DNA from: Arenimonas composti TR7-09 = DSM 18010
GTDB taxonomy: Bacteria; Pseudomonadota; Gammaproteobacteria; Xanthomonadales; Xanthomonadaceae
Assembly (NCBI RefSeq): GCF_000426365.1
Contig: NZ_AUFF01000002.1
Coordinates: 62,001 to 126,000 of the forward strand
DNA length: 64,000 nt
Direction of reading: 5' to 3'
In this document: one piece after another, positions 9,174 to 16,893 of the stretch
Position numbering within the stretch: the first letter of the stretch is position 1
Layout: every line of letters begins with the position of its first letter
Position numbers and translations under genes: made by a program
The notes under the pieces: model-generated
Database searches by the model: none
What the model saw: the letters and a program-made list of their open reading frames with translations, nothing else
Told to the model about the DNA's origin: nothing

Positions 9174-9821
9174 ATGTTCGACGAGCACAGGTTTCTGGAG
9201 ATCGCGGTGCGCAATGGCGCGGATCGGCCTCAGTTCGCCGGTACCAAGCCATGTCCCGACCTGTGGATCGGGCAGCTGTCCTGCGTCGGAGATCGGAATT
9301 ACTGCCGTGAGGATTCTCCGTTTGCCGCGACGGATCGCCGCCTGATCTTGATTCTCGAATCTCCTCACAAGATGGAATACCCGACTTGTGGAGGCGGCAG
9401 GTCGAAGGTTGCCGACGGGCCGGCCCGAGGCCCAACCGGGGTGCGGCTCAGAAACGGCTTCGACCGGCTGATCAGGAGGCACGGAGAGTTCGAAAGCCTT
9501 CCTGGTGCGACCAGCGTCATCCTCATGAATGCCATCCAGTTCCCATGCTCGCTTTTCGAGAACACGAGCCGTCATCGAGACAGGGTTTTCGAAGACTGCT
9601 GGAATGATGGTGCCCGTGAGGAGTTCGCGGACAGGCTCGATAACTACGCGCGCCACGATGCGGTGATTGTCAACGCATGCACGCGCGGGACAGGAGCGAC
9701 ACCTCTCCATGAGCTCGTGAGGGCCGCGATCTTCCGAAGCCATTGGCGTATCGCACACCCGTTTTCATGGACTGCGAGGACACGAGTTCCTTCGCCGATT
9801 CCACAGAGGCGGAAGGACTGA
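9174..9821 (+). CDS. Conserved protein with LESPHKxEY motif, unknown function
   Basis: 215 residues from ATG 9174, chosen because GAGGGA lies seven bases upstream; an in-frame ATG at 9156 has poor ribosome-site spacing. The central I-L-I-L-E-S-P-H-K-M-E-Y-P followed by G-P-A-R-G-P-T-G-V-R-L is a signature of an uncharacterised family that I associate only loosely with glycosylase- or nuclease-like folds. A second conserved block is S-V-I-L-M-N-A-I-Q-F-P, then V-I-V-N-A-C-T-R-G-T-G-A-T near residue 165. It is soluble. The FtsZ-like gene starts five bases after its stop, so the two are co-transcribed. Confidence 0.6.
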   Translation: MFDEHRFLEIAVRNGADRPQFAGTKPCPDLWIGQLSCVGDRNYCREDSPFAATDRRLILILESPHKMEYPTCGGGRSKVADGPARGPTGVRLRNGFDRLIRRHGEFESLPGATSVILMNAIQFPCSLFENTSRHRDRVFEDCWNDGAREEFADRLDNYARHDAVIVNACTRGTGATPLHELVRAAIFRSHWRIAHPFSWTARTRVPSPIPQRRKD

Positions 9822-9826
9822 ACGAC

Positions 9827-10381
9827 ATGAACAGAAGAGTCGTGATCGCACTGGGTGGAGCTGGAGTCAACTTCGTCAACTCAATTGCACAGCTCGATGC
9901 CGATCTGGCGGTGGCCATCATCGGGAGCCAGGATCCCGAAGATGATCGGTACGCTCGATTCGATCATGTCTGGCGGGTCGAAGTTCGGGAGGAAGAGGGC
10001 GAGACTGATGCGGATCTGAAAGGGGTTCCTGAAGACGTGCGCGATAGAGCTTTCCGGATCATCGGATCGGCCGACCGAATCGTGTTTTTTGTGGACTTCG
10101 GCGGACTCATTTCAAAGTTTGCGCCCGCGCTTTGCGGGCTGGCTAGGAATGCAAAGGATCAAGTTTTCATGTTGGGGACGTTCCCGTTCGTGTTTGAAGT
10201 CCCTCGACGGCGCGTTGCAGAGAATGTGCTCGAATCGCTGCGCTCGATCGGAGTGCCAATGTGTGTCGAGGACAATCAGTCGCTGGTGCACCTCGGTCCG
10301 ACGATGAAGGCAGGGGATGCATTTCGCGTCATGAACCGCCGAATCGAGGGGCATTGGCGGCAGTTCGTCGCATCGAACTAG
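9827..10381 (+). CDS. Degenerate FtsZ/tubulin-like protein
   Basis: 184 residues from ATG 9827 with GGAAGGA upstream. V-V-I-A-L-G-G-A-G-V-N-F-V-N-S-I matches the first nucleotide-binding loop of FtsZ. D-R-I-V-F-F-V-D-F-G-G-L-I-S-K-F-A-P-A-L lies where FtsZ has its tubulin signature G-G-G-T-G-T-G followed by A-A-P, and L-G-T-F-P-F-V-F-E then R-R-R-V-A-E-N-V-L-E-S-L-R matches the strand and helix after it. The signature is lost (F-G-G-L-I-S-K) and the C-terminal activation domain with the T7 loop is absent. It may bind a nucleotide but should not form normal filaments. It is the last gene of a three-gene cluster in the accessory island. Confidence 0.65.
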   Translation: MNRRVVIALGGAGVNFVNSIAQLDADLAVAIIGSQDPEDDRYARFDHVWRVEVREEEGETDADLKGVPEDVRDRAFRIIGSADRIVFFVDFGGLISKFAPALCGLARNAKDQVFMLGTFPFVFEVPRRRVAENVLESLRSIGVPMCVEDNQSLVHLGPTMKAGDAFRVMNRRIEGHWRQFVASN

Positions 10382-10521
10382 GTTCGTCGGCAGGGCCGCG
10401 CTCATCGACACGCATCCGACCAAGCCCGGCCGAGTGACCGTTGGGGTCACCCCGGGAAAGTGGCATCGCAGGAGACGTGGAGGAGTATCCTGCGACAGGC
10501 TGGGCTGAAGAGGTGAACGCG

Positions 10522-10734
10522 ATGCGGTACGCCATCATCATCGAGAAGGCCGGCGACAACTGGAGCGCTTACGCGCCCGACCTGCCGGGCTGCGTCGCTG
10601 CCGGCGACACCGTCGAGGAGACCCGCGAGCTGATGCGCGAGGCGATCGAGATGCATCTCGCCGGCATGCGCGAGGATGGCGATCCGATCCCGCCGCCGAC
10701 GGTGCAGGTGAACTACGTCGACGTCGCTGCCTGA
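10522..10734 (+). CDS. HicB-family protein, apparently orphan
   Basis: 70 residues from ATG 10522: M-R-Y-A-I-I-I-E-K-A-G-D-N-W-S-A-Y, P-D-L-P-G-C-V-A-A-G-D-T, E-T-R-E-L-M-R-E-A-I-E-M-H-L. This is the partial RNase-H fold of HicB antitoxins. It lacks the C-terminal DNA-binding extension. No HicA toxin reading frame is next to it, so it is a solitary HicB-like protein, which is common in bacterial chromosomes. Longer upstream in-frame starts exist but have no family similarity. Confidence 0.8.
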   Translation: MRYAIIIEKAGDNWSAYAPDLPGCVAAGDTVEETRELMREAIEMHLAGMREDGDPIPPPTVQVNYVDVAA

Positions 10735-10771
10735 GGGCCGGGCCGGGCGCACGATCCGGCACGCCGGACAG

Positions 10772-11365
10772 ATGGACACGAAGCCCTTCGCCCCCGCCTG
10801 CGAACGCAACCGCGACCCGATCCTCGGCGTGCTGCGGTCGGCCTTCGCCGCCTGCCGCACCGTGCTCGAGGTCGGCAGCGGCACCGGCCAGCACGCGGTG
10901 TTTTTCGCGGCCGGGATGCCGTGGCTGTCGTGGCAGTGCGCCGATCTCCCGCCGCAGCTGCCGGGCATCCGGCAGTGGCTCGACGAGGCCGGCCTGCCGA
11001 ACACGCCGCCGCCGCTCGCGCTCGACGTCGCCGGGCCGTGGCCGCCCGGACCGTACGATGCGGTGTTCAGCGCGAACGTGCTGCACATCGTCGACGCGCC
11101 CGGCGTCGCGGCGTTCTTCGCCGGCGTCGGCCGCGTGCTCGGCGATGCCGGCGTGCTGGTCGCCTACGGCCCCTTCAACGAGGGCGGCACCTTCACGAGC
11201 GCCAGCAACCGCGACTTCGACGCGTGGCTCAAGGCGCGCGATCCGCGCTCCGGGATCCGGGACCTCGAAGCCGTGCAGGCGCTCGCGGCGCAGGCCGGCC
11301 TGCGCGCCGTCGACGATGTGGCGATGCCGGCGAACAATCGCTGCCTGGTCTGGCGGCGATCCTGA
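10772..11365 (+). CDS. DUF938-family SAM-dependent methyltransferase
   Basis: 197 residues. It opens with the family's F-A-P-A-C-E-R-N-R-D-P-I, followed by motif I L-E-V-G-S-G-T-G-Q-H near 31-40, then F-S-A-N-V-L-H-I and the late F-N-E-G-G-T-F-T-S motif typical of DUF938 proteins. The fold is a Rossmann methyltransferase; the substrate of the family is not known. It lies 37 bases downstream of hicB on the same strand and converges with the S9 peptidase gene. Confidence 0.85.
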   Translation: MDTKPFAPACERNRDPILGVLRSAFAACRTVLEVGSGTGQHAVFFAAGMPWLSWQCADLPPQLPGIRQWLDEAGLPNTPPPLALDVAGPWPPGPYDAVFSANVLHIVDAPGVAAFFAGVGRVLGDAGVLVAYGPFNEGGTFTSASNRDFDAWLKARDPRSGIRDLEAVQALAAQAGLRAVDDVAMPANNRCLVWRRS

Positions 11366-11376
11366 GAGCCGCCAGC

Positions 11377-13323
11377 TCAATCCACCTGCAGATGCGTCCG
11401 GAAGAACCGCACCATCTCCACCGTACTCCGCACCCGGTTCTCCCGCTTCCGCCACCCATGCCCCTCGTCGGGGAACAGCAGGTACTGCACCGGCACGCCG
11501 CGGGCCTGCAGGCTCGCGACGATCTGTTCGGCCTCCACCACCGGCACGTTGGTGTCGTTGGCGCCGTGCATCACCAGCAGCGGGGTGGTGACGCGGTCGA
11601 GCTTGTGGATCGGTGACAGGTCGCGCAGCAGCTCGGCCTGGGTGGCGGGGTCGCCGTATTCGCCGGTGCTGATCGCGGCCATCCACGGCGTGCTCTGGCT
11701 GAAGAAGGTCTCGAAGTTGACGATGCCGAACAGGTTCGCGGCGGCGGCGAAGGTGTCGGGGTAGTCGGTGACGCCGACCATCGTCGCGTAGCCGCCGTAG
11801 CTGCCGCCGGTGATGCCGAGCCGGCGCGCATCGGCGATGCCTTCGGCCACCAGGTAATCGGCCGCGGCCTTGATGTCGCGGTTCGCGTCGAAGCGGCCGG
11901 CATGGTTGTCCAGCGACATGAACGCCTTGCCGAAGCCCGACGAGCCGCGGATGTTCGGTGCGAACACGGCGATGCCGGCGGCGAGCAGGGCCTGGTAGTC
12001 GCTGCGGAACTCCGGCTGCTCCTGGCCTTCGGGGCCGCCGTGGAAGCTCAGCACCACTGGGCCCGGCGCGGCGAAGTCCTTCGGCAGGTACAGCCAGCCG
12101 CTGAGTTCCAGGCCGTCGTGCGCCTTGAACGTGCGCAGTTCCGGCACGACCAGCTGCGCGAGGTCCACGCCCGGATGCGGGCTCCACGTCAGCCGCTTGT
12201 ACGTGCCCGCGGCGAGGTCGAGTACGTACAGGTCGGCCGGCTGCGCGGCGCCGGCGAGCGACAGCACCACGCGCTGGCCGTCGGGCGCGACGTCGATGCT
12301 GTACACCAGTTCGGCCGGCGCCTTCGGCAGCGGCGTGCGCGTGCCGCTGCGCAGGTCGATGCGCTCGAGCTCGTTGCGGCCGGCGACGTTCCACACCAGC
12401 AGCGCGAACGTGGCGGCGTCGTCGAGCACGAAGTCCTCGAGTTCGGCGTCGTCGCGCGCGGCCAGCGGCGTGATCGGCGAGGCCATGCCGTCGGCCACGG
12501 TCACCTGCCCAAATTCCATGCGGTCGCGGTCGAGGTTGTGCGCCAGGTACACCGTGCCCGCATCGGCGCCGAAGCGGCCGAACAGGTTCGCGGTGCCTTC
12601 GTGCGGCGTCAGCAGCACGCGGTCGCCGCTCTCCAGGTCGCGCACATACGCATTGAGGTCGCCGCGCGTCACCAGTTCCCATTCGAGCGCGGTGTCGCCG
12701 CGCAGTTCGGCGATGCCGCCGAGGCCCCTCACCTCGAACGCCAGCGTGGCCTCGCCCGTCTTCGGGTCCCAGATCCACGGATCCATGCTGTCGGGCGAGC
12801 GCGCGTTGCTCGCGAAGTGGTAGCGGCCGTCGTCGGCGAAATCGCCGAGGAAGGTGTTGGCGTCGCCGTCGTCGTCGATGGCCACGGTGCCGGTGCCGTC
12901 GATCGTGGTCAGGCGCAGCGCCATGTTGTAGCCGCCGCCCGGCGCGACGCCGTACGCGATGCGCCCGTCCGGCGACCAGCGCGGCCCCTGCGCCGCGTCC
13001 GGCCCCTGCGTGACCATGCGCGGGTAACCGCCTTCGGCCGGGATCCACCACACCTGCGGGACGCCGCTGATGTTCGTGGTGAACAGGATCTTCGTGCCGT
13101 CCGGTGACCAGCGCGCGCCGCTGGCGGCGCCCATGCTCGCCATCGCGGTGACCCGTTCCTCCAGCGACGCATCCGCCGGCACGCTCGGCACCATCGCCGG
13201 CGGCGGCGGATCGGGTTGCACCGGCGGCTCCAGCGCGGCGGCCGGGAGCGGGAGGAATGCGGCGAGCGCCAGGGCGGTCAGCCGGGCGAACGGACGGGCG
13301 TGCGGGCGACGCGGACTGCGCAT
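11377..13323 (-). CDS. Secreted S9-family prolyl oligopeptidase
   Basis: 648 residues. An N-terminal signal peptide (hydrophobic L-T-A-L-A-L-A-A-F-L-P-L-P, cleavage near A-A-A-L-E) sends it to the periplasm. A beta-propeller region with W-S-P-D-G repeats covers about 60-390. The C-terminal alpha/beta-hydrolase domain holds G-G-S-Y-G-G-Y with the catalytic Ser near 507, the Asp in H-G-A-N-D-T-N near 586, and the His in D-E-G-H-G-W near 620. It hydrolyses oligopeptides or dipeptides. It is a single-gene unit convergent with the DUF938 gene. Confidence 0.93.
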   Translation of the reverse strand: MRSPRRPHARPFARLTALALAAFLPLPAAALEPPVQPDPPPPAMVPSVPADASLEERVTAMASMGAASGARWSPDGTKILFTTNISGVPQVWWIPAEGGYPRMVTQGPDAAQGPRWSPDGRIAYGVAPGGGYNMALRLTTIDGTGTVAIDDDGDANTFLGDFADDGRYHFASNARSPDSMDPWIWDPKTGEATLAFEVRGLGGIAELRGDTALEWELVTRGDLNAYVRDLESGDRVLLTPHEGTANLFGRFGADAGTVYLAHNLDRDRMEFGQVTVADGMASPITPLAARDDAELEDFVLDDAATFALLVWNVAGRNELERIDLRSGTRTPLPKAPAELVYSIDVAPDGQRVVLSLAGAAQPADLYVLDLAAGTYKRLTWSPHPGVDLAQLVVPELRTFKAHDGLELSGWLYLPKDFAAPGPVVLSFHGGPEGQEQPEFRSDYQALLAAGIAVFAPNIRGSSGFGKAFMSLDNHAGRFDANRDIKAAADYLVAEGIADARRLGITGGSYGGYATMVGVTDYPDTFAAAANLFGIVNFETFFSQSTPWMAAISTGEYGDPATQAELLRDLSPIHKLDRVTTPLLVMHGANDTNVPVVEAEQIVASLQARGVPVQYLLFPDEGHGWRKRENRVRSTVEMVRFFRTHLQVD

Positions 13324-13481
13324 GAGGCCTCCGGTACGTGGTCTTGTTTCCCCGGGGGGAATGTAACCCGGGAAGTCCGGGGTTCGTACGGGGCACGCGC
13401 CAGGGGCGGTGTGACTTTCGCCGGCCGCGGAGGGATATTCACCACGCGGCAGATTCCCTGCCCCGGAGCCAGGAGACCGCC

Positions 13482-13943
13482 ATGCCCGACACCCGGCGCC
13501 TGAAGTACACCACCACCATCGCCGCCCCGGTCCCGACCGTCTGGCGGCTGATGCTCGCCCACGAAAGCTACCGCCGCTGGACCGCGCCGTTCGCCGAGGG
13601 GTCCGACTTCGTGGGCACGTGGGAGGAGGGCTCGCGCATCGTTTTCACCGGGCCGTCGGGCGACGGCATGGTCGCGGAGATCGCCGTGAACCGCGAGCAC
13701 GAGTACATCTCGATCCGGCACCTGGGCGTGATCCAGGACGGCGTCGAGGACACCACCAGCGACGCCGTCCGCGCGTGGGCGCCGGCGTACGAGAACTATC
13801 GGTTCACCGCGGTGCCGGAAGGCACGCGCCTCGACGTCGAGCTCGACGTCTCCGACGAGTGGGCCGCGCACATGGACGCGGCGTGGCCGAAGGCGCTGGC
13901 GGTGCTGAAGGCGTTGAGCGAGGCCGAATCGGCGGCGCACTGA
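13482..13943 (+). CDS. SRPBCC-fold protein (AHSA1-like)
   Basis: 153 residues from ATG 13482, preceded by a GGAG site. L-K-Y-T-T-T-I-A-A-P-V-P-T-V-W-R-L-M is the first strand and helix of the START/AHSA1-type lipid-binding fold, and R-W-T-A-P-F-A-E-G-S-D-F-V-G-T-W is the usual next segment. The last helix M-D-A-A-W-P-K-A-L-A-V-L-K is also typical. Ligand and role are unknown. Upstream in-frame codons look non-coding. Confidence 0.8.
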   Translation: MPDTRRLKYTTTIAAPVPTVWRLMLAHESYRRWTAPFAEGSDFVGTWEEGSRIVFTGPSGDGMVAEIAVNREHEYISIRHLGVIQDGVEDTTSDAVRAWAPAYENYRFTAVPEGTRLDVELDVSDEWAAHMDAAWPKALAVLKALSEAESAAH

Positions 13944-13996
13944 ACACGCCCGGCGAATGACCTGCACCGCGCTCGGCGACGCGTGCGAAAACGTCA

Positions 13997-14018
13997 GGAA
14001 AGTACTCTGACCCCAGTT
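13997..14018. repeat. Single copy of the CTGACCCCAGTTGT-type repeat
   Basis: AAGTACTCTGACCCCAGTTG within this span is a lone partial copy of the family that forms inverted repeats elsewhere (24881-24939, 34248-34404, 32428-32542). It lies between the SRPBCC gene and the SPFH gene. Confidence 0.5.
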
Positions 14019-14083
14019 GTCGGCGGTTGGCGTTATATGCTGCTCGCACGGCCGATGTCCGGCCACGAACGCGGAGAACGAAG

Positions 14084-15238
14084 ATGGGTCTGATCCAGGC
14101 GGCGAAGGGTGCGATCGGCGGGATGCTGGGCGACCAGTGGAAGGACTTCTACACGGTCCCGGCCGGGCTGGCGCCCACCGCGGCGCTGTTCGCGGCCGTG
14201 CCGCAGGGCACCAACGCCGGCCGCGGTTCCAACACCAGCGGCTCGCGCAACATCATCAGCAACGGCTCGAAGATCGTGGTGCCGGAAGGTTACGGCCTGC
14301 TGCTCGTGCAGGACGGCAAGATCACCGGCTTCGCGGCCGAGCCGGGCGGCTACATCTGGAACTCGGACGACATCGAGTCGCAGTCGATCTTCGCCGGCGA
14401 CGGCATCGTCAGCCCGCTCATCAAGCAGAGCTGGGAGCGCTTCAAGTTCGGCGGCCGCCCGGGCGCCCAGCAGGCGGCGTTCTTCGTCTCGCTGAAGGAA
14501 CTGCCCGACAACCGCTTCGGCACCCAGTCGGAGATCTACTGGGACGACGGCTTCCTCAACACCCAGGTCGGCGCGATCACCCGCGGCTCGTACACGCTGA
14601 AGATCGTCGACCCGATCCTGTTCGTGAAGAACTTCGTGCCGGCCACCTACCTGCAGCCGGGCGGCCCGGCCTTCGACTTCACCGACATGGACAACGCGGC
14701 GGCCAGCCAGCTGTTCAACGAGGTCGTCGGCTCGCTGGCGCCGGCGTTCAGCCACTACACCAACGACCCGAACAAGCAGAACCGCATCACCAACCTGCAG
14801 CGTGACTCGATCGGCTTCGCGCAGTCGCTGTCGGCGGCGGTCGAGAACGGCTACCAGTGGCGCAGCGACCGCGGCCTGGTGATCGCCAAGGTGGCGATCG
14901 TCTCGATCGAGTACGACGCCAACACCCGCGAGCTGCTGAAGACGGTGCAGCGTGCCGACGCCCTCAGCGGTGCGCGCGGCAACTCGAACCTGCAGGCCAG
15001 CGTCGCCGCCGGCATCCAGTCCGCCGGCGAAACCGGGGGTCCGGCCGGCCTGGTCGGCATCGGCATGGCCGGCGGCATGCTCGGCGGCATCGCCGGCATG
15101 CAGCAGCCGACCCAGCCGGCGCAGCCGCCGGCCGAGGATCCGGTGGCCAAGCTGAAGAAGGCCAAGGAGATGCTCGACATGGGGCTGATCTCGCAGGCCG
15201 ATTTCGACGCTGTGAAGGCCAAGGTGCTGGGGCTCTAA
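14084..15238 (+). CDS. SPFH-domain protein with SHOCT tail
   Basis: 384 residues from ATG 14084. The N-terminus G-L-I-Q-A-A-K-G-A-I-G-G-M-L-G-D-Q-W and the following V-V-P-E-G-Y-G-L-L-L-V-Q-D-G-K match the SPFH (band 7-like) family often annotated as virion core or YdjI-type proteins. A glycine-rich linker follows at about 310-345, and the last 35 residues, D-P-V-A-K-L-K-K-A-K-E-M-L-D and G-L-I-S-Q-A-D-F-D-A-V-K, form a SHOCT oligomerisation motif. It is probably a membrane-associated scaffold. The zinc-ribbon gene begins immediately after its stop, so they form an operon. Confidence 0.85.
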   Translation: MGLIQAAKGAIGGMLGDQWKDFYTVPAGLAPTAALFAAVPQGTNAGRGSNTSGSRNIISNGSKIVVPEGYGLLLVQDGKITGFAAEPGGYIWNSDDIESQSIFAGDGIVSPLIKQSWERFKFGGRPGAQQAAFFVSLKELPDNRFGTQSEIYWDDGFLNTQVGAITRGSYTLKIVDPILFVKNFVPATYLQPGGPAFDFTDMDNAAASQLFNEVVGSLAPAFSHYTNDPNKQNRITNLQRDSIGFAQSLSAAVENGYQWRSDRGLVIAKVAIVSIEYDANTRELLKTVQRADALSGARGNSNLQASVAAGIQSAGETGGPAGLVGIGMAGGMLGGIAGMQQPTQPAQPPAEDPVAKLKKAKEMLDMGLISQADFDAVKAKVLGL

Positions 15239-16564
15239 GTGTCCAACCGCAACGTTCCGCCGCCGCCGCCGGGTTCGCCCGGCGGCGCGCACTTCACCGG
15301 TCCCGGTTCGCCGCAGGACGTGCCGCCGGATCCCGGCGTGTCGCCGATCGACACCTCCACGCTGCCTAAGGCGATCCGCGAGGAACTCGAGGCGCCCGAT
15401 CCGGTCGCCATCGACACCGCCTCGCCCGAGCTCAGGGACGGCAGCAACCACTGCCCGAAGTGCGGCGCCACCGACATCCGCCACAAGCCCGGCACCGATC
15501 ATGTGGTCTGCATGTTCTGCCGTCACGAATGGGTCGGCGAGCGGGTCGAGGAAGCCTTCGGTTTCGGCGAGGGCCACGACGACCTGCGCGGCACCATCAT
15601 CTCGTCGGGCGCGAAGGACATCGACGCCGACGCCTCGCACCTGCGCAGCTTCAAGTGCAACGGCTGCGGCGCCGAGGTCACGGTGAACACCGAAACCGCG
15701 ATGACCGCACGCTGCCACTGGTGCCGGCACGTGTTCGGCGTCAACGAGCAGATCGCCAACGGCGCGGTGCCCGATGCGGTGCTGCCCTTCCACATCAAGA
15801 AGGACGACGCGGTCGCGCGCATCCGCCAGTTCGTCGACAAGCGCCGGCTGTTCGCGCTGAAGGCGTTCAAGCAGGAGTTCACGCCGGAGAACGTCAGCGC
15901 GGTCTACCTGCCGTACATGATCGTCGACGGCAACATCAGCGCCGACTACGCCGGCCAGGCCGAGATCGAGACCCGGCGCTACACCCGCGGCACCGGCAAG
16001 AACAAGACGACCTATTACGACGCCGACGTCTACCGGGTGACGCGCCACGTCGACTTCACCGTCGACGACCTGCCGCTGGAGGCTTCGCAGGCGCGCGGCA
16101 ACCTCGACACGCGGGTCAACACCAACAACATCATCAACACGATCCTGCCGTTCGACACCAAGAACGCGGTGAAGTGGAACGCCTCGTACCTGGTCGGCGT
16201 CAGTTCCGAGAAGCGCGACGTCGACGTGTCGAAGCTGATGCCGCGGCTCGAGGACCAGGCGCTGTCGATCGGCCGCTGCCAGATCGAGAAGACGCTCGGC
16301 AAGTACGACCGCGGTGTGCGCTGGGAGCGCGAGGGCCTGCAGGTGCACGGCAGCCGCTGGGTGTCGATGTACCTGCCGGTGTGGCTGTATTCCTACCGCG
16401 AGCCGGGCAAGAACGGGATGCTGCACTACATCGCCGTCAACGGCCGCACCGGCGAGACCATGGGCAGCGTGCCGGTGCAGCACTGGAAGCTGTTCCTGGC
16501 CGCGTTCACCGTCGGCACCATCGTCGAGGGCTTCGCCCTCTGGCTTCTGTGGGCAATGTCATGA
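15239..16564 (+). CDS. Zinc-ribbon protein partnered with SPFH protein, one C-terminal membrane helix
   Basis: 441 residues from a GTG that directly follows the SPFH stop codon. After a Pro/Gly-rich start come two treble zinc ribbons: C-P-K-C and C-M-F-C (residues 77-98), then C-N-G-C and C-H-W-C (about 139-160). A large beta-rich domain follows, and the last 25 residues form a membrane helix. This matches the TFIIB-type zinc-ribbon proteins found beside SPFH genes. Together they may build a membrane-anchored complex; the role is not established. Confidence 0.8.
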   Translation: MSNRNVPPPPPGSPGGAHFTGPGSPQDVPPDPGVSPIDTSTLPKAIREELEAPDPVAIDTASPELRDGSNHCPKCGATDIRHKPGTDHVVCMFCRHEWVGERVEEAFGFGEGHDDLRGTIISSGAKDIDADASHLRSFKCNGCGAEVTVNTETAMTARCHWCRHVFGVNEQIANGAVPDAVLPFHIKKDDAVARIRQFVDKRRLFALKAFKQEFTPENVSAVYLPYMIVDGNISADYAGQAEIETRRYTRGTGKNKTTYYDADVYRVTRHVDFTVDDLPLEASQARGNLDTRVNTNNIINTILPFDTKNAVKWNASYLVGVSSEKRDVDVSKLMPRLEDQALSIGRCQIEKTLGKYDRGVRWEREGLQVHGSRWVSMYLPVWLYSYREPGKNGMLHYIAVNGRTGETMGSVPVQHWKLFLAAFTVGTIVEGFALWLLWAMS

Positions 16565-16809
16565 GCGACGAAGGCGATCTCCTGCTGCTGCTGCTCGGCC
16601 CCGGCGCCGGCGCCAGCCTGTACTGGATGCTGTACCGGTTCTACCGCAACACCGACAAGTCGCATGCCTTCGAGAAGGAAACCCACGTCGTCGCCAAGCC
16701 GATGACCGGGTCCGACGAGAAGGTCGGCCAGGTCACCGGCGTGCGCAACGCCTTCATCAGCGGCAACAACAAGAGCGACTGGCGCAAGCGCGTCGAGCGC
16801 ATGCGATGA
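16561..16809 (+). CDS. Small membrane protein of the SPFH operon
   Basis: 82 residues, overlapping the zinc-ribbon gene by ATGA. The first half has one hydrophobic helix (L-L-L-L-L-L-G-P-G-A-G-A-S-L-Y-W-M-L-Y); the second half is charged, with R-N-A-F-I-S-G-N-N-K-S-D-W-R-K-R-V. I do not know its function. The tight coupling makes it the third part of the SPFH/zinc-ribbon unit. Confidence 0.75.
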   Translation: MSDEGDLLLLLLGPGAGASLYWMLYRFYRNTDKSHAFEKETHVVAKPMTGSDEKVGQVTGVRNAFISGNNKSDWRKRVERMR

Positions 16810-16810
16810 C

Positions 16811-16893
16811 CGCTTAACAACCGGGGTCGGATTCCCTGGTTAAGACGCGCGTCGCGCGTCTTAACCAGGGAATCCGACCCCGGTTGTTAAGCG
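16811..16893. repeat. Perfect 83-base palindrome between convergent genes
   Basis: CGCTTAACAACCGGGGTCGG at the left end is mirrored exactly at the right end; the arms are 41 bases each around a single central T at 16852. It belongs to the CTTAAC...GGGGTCGGATTCC...GTTAAG family. It contains the stop codon of the MerR-type gene (16887-16889) and starts just after the stop of the small membrane protein gene. In RNA it would form a long hairpin in both directions and may act as a bidirectional terminator. Confidence 0.9.

Noticed and set aside
10384-10521. A HicA toxin gene before hicB
   Set aside because: The space is too short and contains no double-stranded-RNA-binding-like frame.
10538-13396. 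952-residue minus-strand open frame
   Set aside because: Arg/Pro/Ala-rich shadow of the S9 peptidase in another frame; the peptidase frame has signal peptide and catalytic motifs.
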